64,000 bases of DNA from Nocardioides sp. GY 10127. GTDB taxonomy: Bacteria; Actinomycetota; Actinomycetes; Propionibacteriales; Nocardioidaceae. Position 1 is the stretch's first letter, and each line of letters begins with the position of its first letter. Shown piece after piece: positions 18,190 through 26,486 of the stretch. The stretch covers positions 62,001-126,000 of the forward strand of contig NZ_STGL01000005.1 in the NCBI RefSeq assembly GCF_004919085.1, in the 5' to 3' direction. The notes beneath the pieces are model-generated. The model was not told the DNA's origin. It saw only the letters and a program-made list of their open reading frames with translations, and did no database searches. The translations under genes and the position numbers were made by a program.

Positions 18190-18906
18190 TCAGCGGGCCA
18201 GCAGTCCCCGCCCGGCGAGCACCTCGTCGACCCACTCGGGCACCAGCTCGCCCGCCCGGCCGTGGCGCGCCTGGGCGAACCAGGCCGTGCCGTCCGAGGG
18301 GACCAGGTTGAGCTCGAGGGTGTCCGCGCCGAAGCGGCGGGCCTGCTGCACGAACCCGGCGGCCGGGTAGACCGCGCCGCTGGTACCGATGGAGACGAAG
18401 GCGGACGCGTCGGCGAGCGCCTCGATGATCGTCTCCATGTCGTAGGGGATCTCGCCGAACCAGACCACGTCGGGGCGCAGCTCGGCGTGGTGACAGCCCG
18501 GGCAGGCCGGGAAGTCGCCCAGGTCGCCGTCCCAGTCGAAGCGGCCCTCGCAGGCCCGGCACAGGGCCTTGCGCAGCTCACCGTGCATGTGGAGGACGCG
18601 GCTCGAGCCGGCGCGCTCGTGGAGGTCGTCGATGTTCTGGGTGACCACCAGCAGGTCGTCGCCCAGGTGCTCCTCGAGTCGCGCCAGGGCCAGGTGCGCC
18701 GCGTTGGGCTCGACGTCGGCCAGTGCCCGGCGGCGCGCGTCGTAGAAGCGGTGCACCGTGGTCGGCGAGAGCTCGTAGGCCTCGGGGGTCGCCACGTCCT
18801 CGACCCGATGGCCCTCCCACAGCCCGTCGGCATCGCGGAACGTCGGCACGCCGCTCTCGGCGGAGATCCCCGCCCCGGTCAGCACCACGATCCGTCCGCG
18901 CATCAT
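18190..18906 (-). CDS. cobB: NAD-dependent protein deacylase (class III sirtuin, CobB-like)
   Basis: A 238-residue Sir2 enzyme that removes acyl groups from lysine using NAD. Visible are LTGAGISAESGVPTFR (10-24), TQNIDDLHERAG (89-100), catalytic H108 in HMHGEL, zinc Cys 116, 119, 135 and 138, and VVWFGE. Y55 and R58 (FYDARR) match the Tyr/Arg pair that gives class III sirtuins their preference for succinyl or malonyl lysine. Tandem ATGs at 18906 and 18903 leave a one-residue uncertainty. It is 64 nt downstream of the dialkylglycine decarboxylase gene on the same strand. Confidence 0.93.
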   Translation of the reverse strand: MMRGRIVVLTGAGISAESGVPTFRDADGLWEGHRVEDVATPEAYELSPTTVHRFYDARRRALADVEPNAAHLALARLEEHLGDDLLVVTQNIDDLHERAGSSRVLHMHGELRKALCRACEGRFDWDGDLGDFPACPGCHHAELRPDVVWFGEIPYDMETIIEALADASAFVSIGTSGAVYPAAGFVQQARRFGADTLELNLVPSDGTAWFAQARHGRAGELVPEWVDEVLAGRGLLAR

Positions 18907-18970
18907 CGTGCCAGCGTAGTCACCCGGCTCCCGCCCCGGCAGTGACCAGCGTCCTTGCCCGCGGGCGGGA

Positions 18971-20589
<1,619 letters not shown>

Positions 20590-21045
20590 ATGTCCGTCGA
20601 CCACCGCTGCCGGGGCCGGGAGTGCGGCTTCTACGACTCGGGCCACCTGATCCACTTCATCCACGCCAAGCGCCTCGGCCAGCACCCCTGGGGCTGGCGC
20701 GACGCCGTCGTCACCGGCGTCGACGGCTTCTGGGTGTCCCTGGCCTACCTGGACAGCCTCGCCACGCCGCGGGTCTGGCACCACCGCCGGCTGTCGCGGT
20801 TCCTCACGGTCGGGGCGCCCGTGCGGCTGCACGAGCAGTACTACGCGCTGGGCTGCCCGGACGGCTGGTTCTCGGTGGTCGTGGAGGACGGCCTCGGCCC
20901 GGTGCCCCGCCCGGCCGACACGTCCCCGTGGGACGACGGGGTCGGCGGTGGGGTCAGCGGCGGGGTCGTGGACCTGTCCACCGGCGTCGCGATCGCCCTC
21001 GACCACGAGAGCGAGCGGGATCGGGAGCGGGACGAGGGCCGCTGA
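20590..21045 (+). CDS. Uncharacterised 151-residue protein
   Basis: An unrecognised protein beginning MSVDHRCRGRECGFYDSGHL, with a CRGREC Cys pair and a compact aromatic-rich core to about residue 110 (GWRDAVVTGVDGFWVSLAYL, RLHEQYYALGCPDGWF). A Gly- and charge-rich tail ends in a repetitive Arg/Glu/Asp run. No signal peptide or membrane helix. ATG at 20590 is chosen over an in-frame GTG at 20536 because AGGAGG precedes it. It converges on the glpD-like gene. Codon use looks coding; function is unknown. Confidence 0.6.
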   Translation: MSVDHRCRGRECGFYDSGHLIHFIHAKRLGQHPWGWRDAVVTGVDGFWVSLAYLDSLATPRVWHHRRLSRFLTVGAPVRLHEQYYALGCPDGWFSVVVEDGLGPVPRPADTSPWDDGVGGGVSGGVVDLSTGVAIALDHESERDRERDEGR

Positions 21046-21105
21046 CGACCGCGGCCCCGACCCCCTGACCGTCGGCCCCGGCCCGGCCCGCCCCGGCCCG
21101 GCCCC

Positions 21106-22692
21106 TCAGTCCACCGGCAGCGACACGGCCCTCCGCGCGTCCCGCCACTCCGCGGCCTGGCGGGCGGGGCTCCAGCCGAGGACCTCTCCGGCGATCCGGG
21201 CGGCCTCCCGACCCAGGACGTCGCCCGGGTCGCCGAGCGTGCCGATGCCGGTGCGCCGCAGCAGGATGTCCGCGAGCGAGCGCGGCATCTCGTGCCGGGC
21301 CGCCCACGCGACCGTGGCGAGCGGCTCACCGTCGGCGGTGGCGCGCTTGGCCAGGGCCGGGTCGGACTCCGCGAGGGCGAGCACCGCCTCGGCGTCCGTG
21401 CCGTAGTGGCGGACGACGAGGTCGACCGTGTCCGCGGCCAGGCCGGGGTGGCGGGCGGCGGTGGCGGCGATCGCCGCGGGCAGGTCGGGGACGTCGCAGC
21501 CGGCGAGCGGCACGCGGGCGGTGGTGCTCGGGGCGATGCGCCGACCGAGCTTGGCCGCCACCGCGTCGACCGCGTGCTGGGCGAAGGCCCGCGAGGTCGT
21601 GTACTTGCCGCCGGTCGCCGAGACGAGGCCCTCGCGGCCGTCACGGGCGTGGTCGACGAGCTCGGCCGCGCGCGAGGCACGGTAGGTGTCGGCCCCGGCG
21701 GACTCGGTGAGGGGCCGCAGGCCCCCGTAGGCCGCCACCACGTCGTCCATCGAGAGCGCCACCGGCAGCAGGGACGCCGCGTTGATCCGCTCCACGAACG
21801 TCTCGATGGCCGCCCGGGTGAGTCGCCACTGGGAGACCGGGCCCTCGTAGGGGGTCTCGGTCGGCCCGATGAGGCTGTGCCCGCGCCACGGGGCGAAGCT
21901 GAAGTGCCCGTGCGGGGTCACGGTGAGCACCATCGTGGGCGTGATCTGGCGGGTGACCAGGTAGATGCCCTCGGACCGGACGCGAGGCGCCGGCGCGCCG
22001 ACCAGCTCCTGCGCCCAGGCCCCGGTGGCGTTGACGACGACCCCGGCGGTGATCTCGGTGGTGCCGCCCTCGAGCTCGTCGACGACCCGCGCCCCCACGG
22101 CCCGCTGCGGGCCGCCGAGGAGGGCGTCGACGCGGACGCCGTTGGCGACCCGGGCCCCGTGGGCCACCGCCGAGCGCAGGAACGCCAGGGTCAGCCGCTC
22201 CGGCGAGAGCATCATGGCGTCGTGGAAGAGCACCGGCGAGGGCAGGTCGGGCAGGCCCAGCGAGGCGAGGTCGTCGCTGCTCAGGGACCGGTGCCGCGGG
22301 ATCCGCTTGCTGCGGTCGGCCACCCGGTTGCGGTCGAGCGAGAGCAGGTCGTAGGCGGTGAGCCCCGCCCGCTCGACCAGCCCGGCGCCGGGCAGCACCA
22401 TCGCGATCGGGGAGACGAGGTTGGGCGCGATCACCGACAGGGTGCGCCGCTCGGCGAGCGACTCGCGCACCAGCCCGACCTCGAGCTGCTTGAGGTAGCG
22501 CAGGCCCCCGTGGATCAGCTTGCCGGTGGCCGCGGAGGTCGCCCCGCCGAAGTCGTCCTTCTCCACGAGCACCACGTCGAGGCCCCGGCTGGCGGCCTCG
22601 TAGGCGATCGCGGCGCCGGTGATGCCGCCACCGACGACGAGGACGTCGGCGCTGGTGCCGTCGGCGGGGCGGGTGCGGGTCAGGGGGGTCAT
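21106..22692 (-). CDS. FAD-dependent glycerol-3-phosphate dehydrogenase family protein (GlpD/EryB-like)
   Basis: A 528-residue flavoprotein with DAO and DAO_C domains. LVVGGGITGAAIAYEAASRG (about 19-38) binds FAD; GGATSAATGKLIHGGLRYL and VSATGGKYTTSRAFAQ are GlpD-family signatures. GlpD oxidises sn-glycerol 3-phosphate to dihydroxyacetone phosphate at the membrane, and EryB in the same family oxidises erythritol phosphate. It is the last gene of an operon with a class II aldolase and an APH-type kinase (4-nt overlap upstream). That company suggests a phosphorylated polyol other than glycerol 3-phosphate, so I give no gene symbol. Confidence 0.85.
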   Translation of the reverse strand: MTPLTRTRPADGTSADVLVVGGGITGAAIAYEAASRGLDVVLVEKDDFGGATSAATGKLIHGGLRYLKQLEVGLVRESLAERRTLSVIAPNLVSPIAMVLPGAGLVERAGLTAYDLLSLDRNRVADRSKRIPRHRSLSSDDLASLGLPDLPSPVLFHDAMMLSPERLTLAFLRSAVAHGARVANGVRVDALLGGPQRAVGARVVDELEGGTTEITAGVVVNATGAWAQELVGAPAPRVRSEGIYLVTRQITPTMVLTVTPHGHFSFAPWRGHSLIGPTETPYEGPVSQWRLTRAAIETFVERINAASLLPVALSMDDVVAAYGGLRPLTESAGADTYRASRAAELVDHARDGREGLVSATGGKYTTSRAFAQHAVDAVAAKLGRRIAPSTTARVPLAGCDVPDLPAAIAATAARHPGLAADTVDLVVRHYGTDAEAVLALAESDPALAKRATADGEPLATVAWAARHEMPRSLADILLRRTGIGTLGDPGDVLGREAARIAGEVLGWSPARQAAEWRDARRAVSLPVD

Positions 22693-23585
22693 CGCGACGC
22701 CTCCAGGTCGCGGCGGATGCCGCGCAGCAGCCGCTCCTGCTCGCTCGGCACGTGCAGCAGGCCGGCCCGCAGCACGCGGGCCGCCAGCAGCCAGGAGTCG
22801 ATCTCGGCGTCCGTCATGCCCGTGACCGCCCGGTAGCGGCGCAGGTAGAAGCCGAACATCACCCGCCGCACGCTGGCGTAGAGGACGAGCTTGAGGAACG
22901 CGGTACCGGGGAACAGCTCGGCCTCGGTGAACAGCACCTTCGTCATCGCGACGTCGGCGGCGGGGGCGCCCTGGCAGGCGGTCTGCCAGTCGACCACCGC
23001 GTACCCGTCGCCGTGGACGAACACGTTCTGCGGGTGGAAGTCGAGGTGGAGCGGACGGTCGCCGGCCGGCAGGGCCCGCAGCAGCCGGGCCGCCTCCTCG
23101 CGCTCGGCGGGGGTGAGGCCGGCCAGGCCGGGCGCGGCGAGCTGGGCGACCGCCAGCTCCCGGACGTCCACGAAGCCGCTCACCGGCACCGCGTGCAGCC
23201 GGGCGTGCTCGTCGGCCAGCACGCGGGAGACCTCCCGCAGCCGCAGGATGTTCCTCTCGGCGAGGGTGGTGAGGCAGACACCGGTGAGTCGGTCGAGCAC
23301 CAGGCCGGGCCGCCCCGCGACGTCCACGCGCCCGTGGCAGCCGATCGGGGTGAGCCCGAGCCGGTGGGCCAGCACGGTGTTGCGCTCCTCCTGGTCCACC
23401 TCGGCCGCGGAGAGCCCCTCGATCACCTTGACGACGTGGGCGCCGGCCGTGGCGCCCACCCCCTCGGCCCCGTCGGCCCCGTCGGCGGGCGCGTCCGGGG
23501 GCGCCCCCACGTAGGCGTGGACGACGGCGCTGCGACCGTGCGCGAGCAGCTCCCCCACCGGGCTCGCCGGGCTCGGCGCGCTCAT
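22689..23585 (-). CDS. APH-fold phosphotransferase (predicted small-molecule kinase)
   Basis: A 298-residue protein of the aminoglycoside/choline/methylthioribose kinase superfamily. The Brenner motif HLDFHPQN lies at 180-187 (catalytic D182, metal ligand N187) and VVDWQTAC at 197-204 supplies the second metal-binding Asp. The N-lobe Lys is probably in HVVKVIEG (about 50-57). ATG at 23585 overlaps the aldolase stop by 4 nt, and its own stop overlaps the dehydrogenase start by 4 nt. The context predicts phosphorylation of a sugar or polyol rather than antibiotic resistance. The substrate is unproven. Confidence 0.82.
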   Translation of the reverse strand: MSAPSPASPVGELLAHGRSAVVHAYVGAPPDAPADGADGAEGVGATAGAHVVKVIEGLSAAEVDQEERNTVLAHRLGLTPIGCHGRVDVAGRPGLVLDRLTGVCLTTLAERNILRLREVSRVLADEHARLHAVPVSGFVDVRELAVAQLAAPGLAGLTPAEREEAARLLRALPAGDRPLHLDFHPQNVFVHGDGYAVVDWQTACQGAPAADVAMTKVLFTEAELFPGTAFLKLVLYASVRRVMFGFYLRRYRAVTGMTDAEIDSWLLAARVLRAGLLHVPSEQERLLRGIRRDLEASR

Positions 23586-24289
23586 CGCGGGGCCCCGACG
23601 CGGTGGGTGGTGCCGTAGCCGGTGCGCAGCGCGACCTCGATGACGGCCTCCTGCTGCGCCGGGGTGAGCGGTCGCGGCGTGCCGAGCGCGACCGCGCGGG
23701 CGTGGAGGTCGGCCAGCCACTCGGTGAGCAGCGCGTGCTCGACGGCCTTGGCGAGGCTCGGGCCGACCGCGATCGCGCCGTGGTTGGCCATGAGCGCGGC
23801 GAGCCGGCCGTCGAGCGCCTCGCGGACCGCCGCGGCCAGGGCGGGGGTGCCGAAGGGGTGGAACGGCGCGACCCGTAGCTCCCCGCCGAGCGCGAGCTGG
23901 TTGTAGTGGAGCACCGGCAGCCGGTCGACGACGCAGGCCGCGGCCGTCGAGGCGGGGGCGTGGGTGTGGACGACGCCGGCCGCCGAGGGCGCGTCGACGT
24001 AGACGCCCAGGTGGAGCCCGAGCTCGCTGGTGGGGGCGAGGTCGCCGGCGACCTGGTGGCCGTCGAGGTCCACGAGGCAGACCTCGTCGGCGACCAGGGT
24101 GGACAGGTCCGCGCCGGTGGGCGTGATCGCCACCAGGTCGCCGACGCGGGCGCTGACGTTACCGGCGGTGCCCACCACCAGTCCCCGGGAGGCGAGGAGC
24201 CGCGACGCGTCGGCCACGGCGGAGCGCAGCGCGCCCGCGGTGGTCGTGCCCGTCGTGCTGCTCGTCGTGTCCACGCTCGGAGTGCTCAC
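23582..24289 (-). CDS. Class II aldolase/adducin family protein (FucA-like)
   Basis: A 235-residue zinc aldolase related to L-fuculose-1-phosphate aldolase, L-ribulose-5-phosphate 4-epimerase and methylthioribulose-1-phosphate dehydratase. GLVVGTAGNVSAR (about 36-48) binds phosphate; E89 in SELGLHLGVY matches FucA E73; H108 and H110 (VVHTHAP) and H170 (MANHG) are the zinc ligands. GTG at 24289 is chosen as the start; a weak AGGCT precedes it. First gene of the operon, divergent from a TetR regulator. Expected to split a ketose 1-phosphate to dihydroxyacetone phosphate and an aldehyde, by inference. Confidence 0.88.
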   Translation of the reverse strand: MSTPSVDTTSSTTGTTTAGALRSAVADASRLLASRGLVVGTAGNVSARVGDLVAITPTGADLSTLVADEVCLVDLDGHQVAGDLAPTSELGLHLGVYVDAPSAAGVVHTHAPASTAAACVVDRLPVLHYNQLALGGELRVAPFHPFGTPALAAAVREALDGRLAALMANHGAIAVGPSLAKAVEHALLTEWLADLHARAVALGTPRPLTPAQQEAVIEVALRTGYGTTHRVGAPR

Positions 24290-24311
24290 TCTTGTAGCCT
24301 GGGTCACACCT

Positions 24312-24333
24312 AAACCAAAGTCAAGTTTGGTTT
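24312..24333. promoter_or_regulatory. 22-bp palindromic operator for the aldolase operon and its TetR gene
   Basis: AAACCAAA (24312-24319) and TTTGGTTT (24326-24333) form a perfect inverted repeat with 8-bp arms and a 6-bp spacer. It is strikingly AT-rich against the background and abuts the TetR -10 box, 23 bp upstream of the aldolase start. Binding of the TetR protein here would block both promoters. Confidence 0.72.
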
Positions 24334-24334
24334 G

Positions 24335-24340
24335 TATGAT
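24335..24340 (+). promoter_or_regulatory. -10 box (TATGAT) of the TetR gene, leaderless start
   Basis: TATGAT is a near-perfect sigma-70 type -10 hexamer ending 6 bp before the GTG at 24347. Transcription would therefore begin at or next to the start codon, giving a leaderless mRNA. No Shine-Dalgarno is present, in agreement. Confidence 0.6.
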
Positions 24341-24346
24341 CGGCGA

Positions 24347-24970
24347 GTGCCGGCAGAAGACCTCGACCTGCTCCCGCTCGCACGCGTGCCGCGACAGGCC
24401 CGCTCCCGCGAGAAGGTGGAGGCGGCGCTCGCGGCCGCCACCGACCTCGTCCGCACCGAGGGCGTCGAGGCCCTCACGCTCCCCCGCGTCGCCGAGCACG
24501 CCGGACTCAGCGTCGGCGCCGTCTACCAGTACCTGCCGGACCGCGACGCGATCATCGCCGTCCTCGTCGCGCGGTACCACGCGCGGTTCGAGGAGGTGCT
24601 GGACGGCGTGGTGGAGCGCGTCCGCCGCACCGCGTCGGCCGGGTCCCCCGACCCCCTCGCCGACCTCCTCGACGAGGTCGAGCGGATCTACGCCGAGGAG
24701 GGTGTCGCCCGGGCGCTGCGCGCCGTCGAGGGCAGTGGCCCCGCCGCCGAGCGTCGCGCCCACAAGGACCGGATGACCGCGAAGGTCGCGGACCTGCTGG
24801 TCCTCACCGGCCTCGCCCCCGCCGGTCGCGCGCGGGGCGTCGCCCGGCTCGTGTTCACCGCCGCGGACGGCGTCCTGCACGAGGCGTTCGGGCTCGAGGA
24901 CGACGAGCGGACCGCCCTCCTGCGCGAGCTGCGCGCCATGCTCCGGGGGTACCTGGCCCCGGCGGACTGA
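24347..24970 (+). CDS. TetR-family regulator of the aldolase-kinase-dehydrogenase operon
   Basis: A 207-residue regulator. The HTH spans about residues 17-60: SREKVEAALAAATDLVRTEG, then LTLPRVAEHAGLSVGAVYQY and LPDRDAIIAVL. The remaining helices form the ligand domain (ARLVFTAADGVLHEAF near 168-183). The GTG at 24347 is preferred to a TTG at 24332 because a TATGAT -10 box makes a leaderless transcript starting there. It is divergent from the aldolase operon and shares a 22-bp palindrome with it. The inducer is presumably the pathway substrate. Confidence 0.9.
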   Translation: MPAEDLDLLPLARVPRQARSREKVEAALAAATDLVRTEGVEALTLPRVAEHAGLSVGAVYQYLPDRDAIIAVLVARYHARFEEVLDGVVERVRRTASAGSPDPLADLLDEVERIYAEEGVARALRAVEGSGPAAERRAHKDRMTAKVADLLVLTGLAPAGRARGVARLVFTAADGVLHEAFGLEDDERTALLRELRAMLRGYLAPAD

Positions 24971-24987
24971 GACAGGCCGTCAGCCGC

Positions 24988-25037
24988 AGGTCGTGTGCCC
25001 AGGACAGCTCCTGGCGACCGTCTGGGGTACACGACCT
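24988..25037. other. Nested hairpin after the TetR gene
   Basis: AGGTCGTGT (24988-24996) pairs with ACACGACCT (25029-25037), followed inward by CCCAG with CTGGG. A second perfect hairpin, CCAGGA-CAGC-TCCTGG, lies inside the left half. It begins 17 nt after the TetR stop, so it is most simply a terminator, though the two-stem form is unusual. Confidence 0.5.
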
Positions 25038-25130
25038 CATTGTCGATCGCCATGTGTCGAGTCCAGGCCGGAGCGGCGACGGGGCGCCGAGATCGAGCGG
25101 CTACCGCCTGCAGCACACGAGGACCCGCGC

Positions 25131-25177
25131 AGGGCTCTGCGCTGGACACACGCTTCAGATCAGTAGTACGAGGGGAA
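25131..25177. repeat. Left direct repeat of the menB 3' end (attL-like)
   Basis: This 47-nt stretch matches 26440-26486 with six differences, including a 20-nt identical core at 25150-25169 that spans the menB stop codon. Read on the minus strand it would end ...PSYY-stop, where menB ends ...PWYY-stop. A displaced gene end at the far side of foreign DNA is the usual footprint of site-specific integration at a 3' end. Confidence 0.7.
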
Positions 25178-25282
25178 GCGCGGTACGCTCAGCGGCTGTT
25201 CCTAGTCATCCTTGGCATTGTGCGTCTGACCTGCGCAAACGCGTCTAGGGGCGTTGATCGAGATTGGTCGCTGACGACTCCC

Positions 25283-25309
25283 CTGCCACGTTTTTGCCAC
25301 GCACGCGCC
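25283..25309. repeat. Inner element repeat, left copy
   Basis: CCTGCCACG, five T residues, then GCCACGCACGCG. The same pattern with CATTCC in the middle occurs at 26405-26431 in the same orientation. Both copies contain tandem GCCACG motifs near the ends of the putative element and may be recombinase arm sites. Confidence 0.5.
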
Positions 25310-25311
25310 CC

Positions 25312-25653
25312 TCATCGGCCGACCTCCGGATCGCCCTGGTCCTCGCTGAGTGCGGCCTCCCAGTCCTGGCCACCGTGGAAGACACCGAGGATGTTGACCA
25401 CGACCTCACCCGACGCCTCGTCAACTTCATAGGCGACGAGGGTCCGCTTCTTGCAGGTGCTCGTCCGCATGCCCGGACGGACGTCATCGCGCGCACGGCC
25501 GGCGAGAGGGAATACGACGATGCCGTCGATGTGGTCGAGGATCGCGGCCACGAATTGTCGAGCGGTCTCCGCCGTCGCCTTCTCGGCGATCCACTCGTCG
25601 AGGTGATGGAGCTGCTGCCGTGCCTCAGGAGTGAAGTTGATCCTGCCCGTCAT
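25312..25653 (-). CDS. RelE/ParE-family toxin
   Basis: A 113-residue toxin of the ParE/RelE superfamily. INFTPEARQQLHHLDEWIAE is the amphipathic N-terminal helix pair, followed by IDGIVVFPLAGRARDDVRPG and MRTSTCKKRTLVAYEVD, then VVNILGVFHGGQDWEAAL, the usual ParE-like C-terminus. ParE members poison gyrase and RelE members cut mRNA at the ribosome; this one looks nearer ParE, but catalytic residues do not settle it. The ATG at 25653 overlaps the antitoxin stop by 4 nt; a GTG at 25668 is also possible. Carried on the putative insertion beside menB. Confidence 0.87.
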   Translation of the reverse strand: MTGRINFTPEARQQLHHLDEWIAEKATAETARQFVAAILDHIDGIVVFPLAGRARDDVRPGMRTSTCKKRTLVAYEVDEASGEVVVNILGVFHGGQDWEAALSEDQGDPEVGR

Positions 25654-25895
25654 GGACGGGCGGCCCACTTCGCTTCGAACTCGGCACGAACGCCCTCTGC
25701 AGGAATCGCGCGCGTCGGGTCAGCCTTCAGCGCGTCGTACGCGGCAGCCGCGTCGGTCTGAAGCCAGCTCTCGACTGCCTCGTCGAACGCGTCGTCGGAC
25801 TCGACCGACTCGAGCAAGCGGAGAGCGACGTCCTTGCGCACGTCAGGAGGCAGGGACATCCCCGCCTCGTAGAACTCCGATGCACTGAACGTCAT
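25650..25895 (-). CDS. Antitoxin of the RelE/ParE-type module
   Basis: An 81-residue acidic protein directly upstream of the toxin gene. SLPPDVRKDVALRLLESVE (about 15-33) resembles the addiction-module component family (TIGR02574-like), which pairs with ParE/RelE toxins. Its C-terminal half (AFDEAVESWLQTDAAAAYDAL, RAEFEAKWAAR) is helical and presumably wraps the toxin. No ribbon-helix-helix domain is obvious. ATG at 25895 is preferred to longer in-frame starts. A 13-bp palindrome lies 14 nt upstream, fitting autoregulation. Confidence 0.82.
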   Translation of the reverse strand: MTFSASEFYEAGMSLPPDVRKDVALRLLESVESDDAFDEAVESWLQTDAAAAYDALKADPTRAIPAEGVRAEFEAKWAARP

Positions 25896-25908
25896 GCCAT
25901 GAAGTGTA

Positions 25909-25921
25909 CGTCTGGCAGACG
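25909..25921. promoter_or_regulatory. Palindrome upstream of the toxin-antitoxin operon
   Basis: CGTCTGGCAGACG is a perfect 6-bp-arm palindrome with one central base, 14 bp upstream of the antitoxin ATG. Toxin-antitoxin complexes normally repress their own promoter at such a site. Assignment is by position and symmetry. Confidence 0.5.
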
Positions 25922-26000
25922 ATGGCCGCGTGCCCGTCAGCATCCGGACCCGCGACACACGCGGACTTGGAGGTGTCAGTCCCGGGTGCGCTGAGCGCGA

Positions 26001-26363
26001 TCAGATCCAAGAAGTGAATGCCTGGCTGGGCACAGCGCCGTCGCGCAGAAGGGAGAGCAGCTCGTCAAGCACACCGTCCAACTCGTCCGGAGTCTTGAGG
26101 TCGAAGTGCTTCGCAACGAGCCAGCCGTCTACCTTGCGCCCCGCGTCGAGGTCAAGCTCGCCGGTCTCCCAGAGGATGACACTCGCCAGCCAGGAGTCGC
26201 TGTCGAACTCGGCGAGCGTTAGTGCCTTTCCATGGTTCGGATCGATCGGCTTCACAGTCCAAACGGCTCCGCAGGTCGCCCAGGCGTCCGCAAAGCGATG
26301 CACGGCCGGCTCGAACGCCGCCAGGTCAATGCTCACCGGACCACTGTGCCACGATGGAGCCAC
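26001..26363 (-). CDS. Unknown protein on the putative element
   Basis: A protein of 120 residues from GTG 26363, or 111 from GTG 26336 (start VSIDLAAFEPAVHRF); neither has a clear Shine-Dalgarno. The sequence is acidic and mixed alpha/beta in appearance, with PNHGKALTLAEFDSDSWLA, VILWETGELDLDAGRKVDGW and FDLKTPDELDGVLDELLSLL. I do not recognise the family. Size, acidity and company resemble immunity-type proteins, but that is only an impression. Its GC content is lower than that of the chromosomal neighbours. Confidence 0.6.
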   Translation of the reverse strand: MAPSWHSGPVSIDLAAFEPAVHRFADAWATCGAVWTVKPIDPNHGKALTLAEFDSDSWLASVILWETGELDLDAGRKVDGWLVAKHFDLKTPDELDGVLDELLSLLRDGAVPSQAFTSWI

Positions 26364-26468
26364 CTGTCACGCGCTCATCGCTGGATCCCATCCCGATCAC
26401 AGTTCCTGCCACGCATTCCGCCACGCACGCGGCCGTATCAGGGCTTTGAACTGGACAAACGCTTCAGA
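26364..26468. other. Right flank of the putative element
   Basis: No gene is seen. The stretch holds a GCCACG repeat copy (26405-26431) and most of the right menB-end repeat. The sequence is less GC-rich than the surrounding chromosome. Confidence 0.5.
26405..26431. repeat. Inner element repeat, right copy
   Basis: CCTGCCACG, CATTCC, then GCCACGCACGCG; compare 25283-25309. It lies 8 nt inside the right menB-end repeat, whereas the left copy lies about 105 nt inside its repeat. Confidence 0.5.
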
Positions 26469-26486
26469 TCAGTAGTACCAGGGGAA
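26440..26486. repeat. Right direct repeat, native menB 3' end (attR-like)
   Basis: It contains the last six codons and stop of menB plus 29 nt downstream and matches 25131-25177. Identity continues past the stop codon, so it is not just protein-level conservation. Confidence 0.7.

Larger units (their letters stand above)
24971..25311. other. 341-nt gap holding a nested hairpin, a menB-end repeat and element flank
   Basis: No gene is recognised between the TetR stop and the toxin stop. From left to right it contains the nested hairpin at 24988-25037, ordinary sequence to 25130, a 47-nt copy of the menB 3' end (25131-25177), about 100 nt of lower-GC sequence, and the GCCACG repeat at 25283-25309. 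Confidence 0.6.
25131..26486. mobile_element. Probable small integrated element at the menB 3' end
   Basis: About 1.3 kb between two direct copies of the menB 3' end carries only a toxin-antitoxin pair and an unknown protein gene, and is visibly less GC-rich than its surroundings. A second repeat family containing GCCACGCACGCG marks both inner ends (25283-25309, 26405-26431). No integrase, excisionase or transposase is present, so it is a remnant, a satellite moved in trans, or a simple duplication with insertion. The repeats and gene content are seen; mobility is inference. Confidence 0.55.

Noticed and set aside
22689..23585. Calling the APH-fold protein an aminoglycoside resistance enzyme
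   Set aside because: It is translationally coupled to sugar-catabolic genes and a GlpD-like dehydrogenase; context favours a metabolic kinase.
25131..26486. Interpreting the element as an insertion sequence
   Set aside because: No transposase and no terminal inverted repeats; the flanking direct repeats are far longer than IS target duplications and coincide with a gene 3' end.
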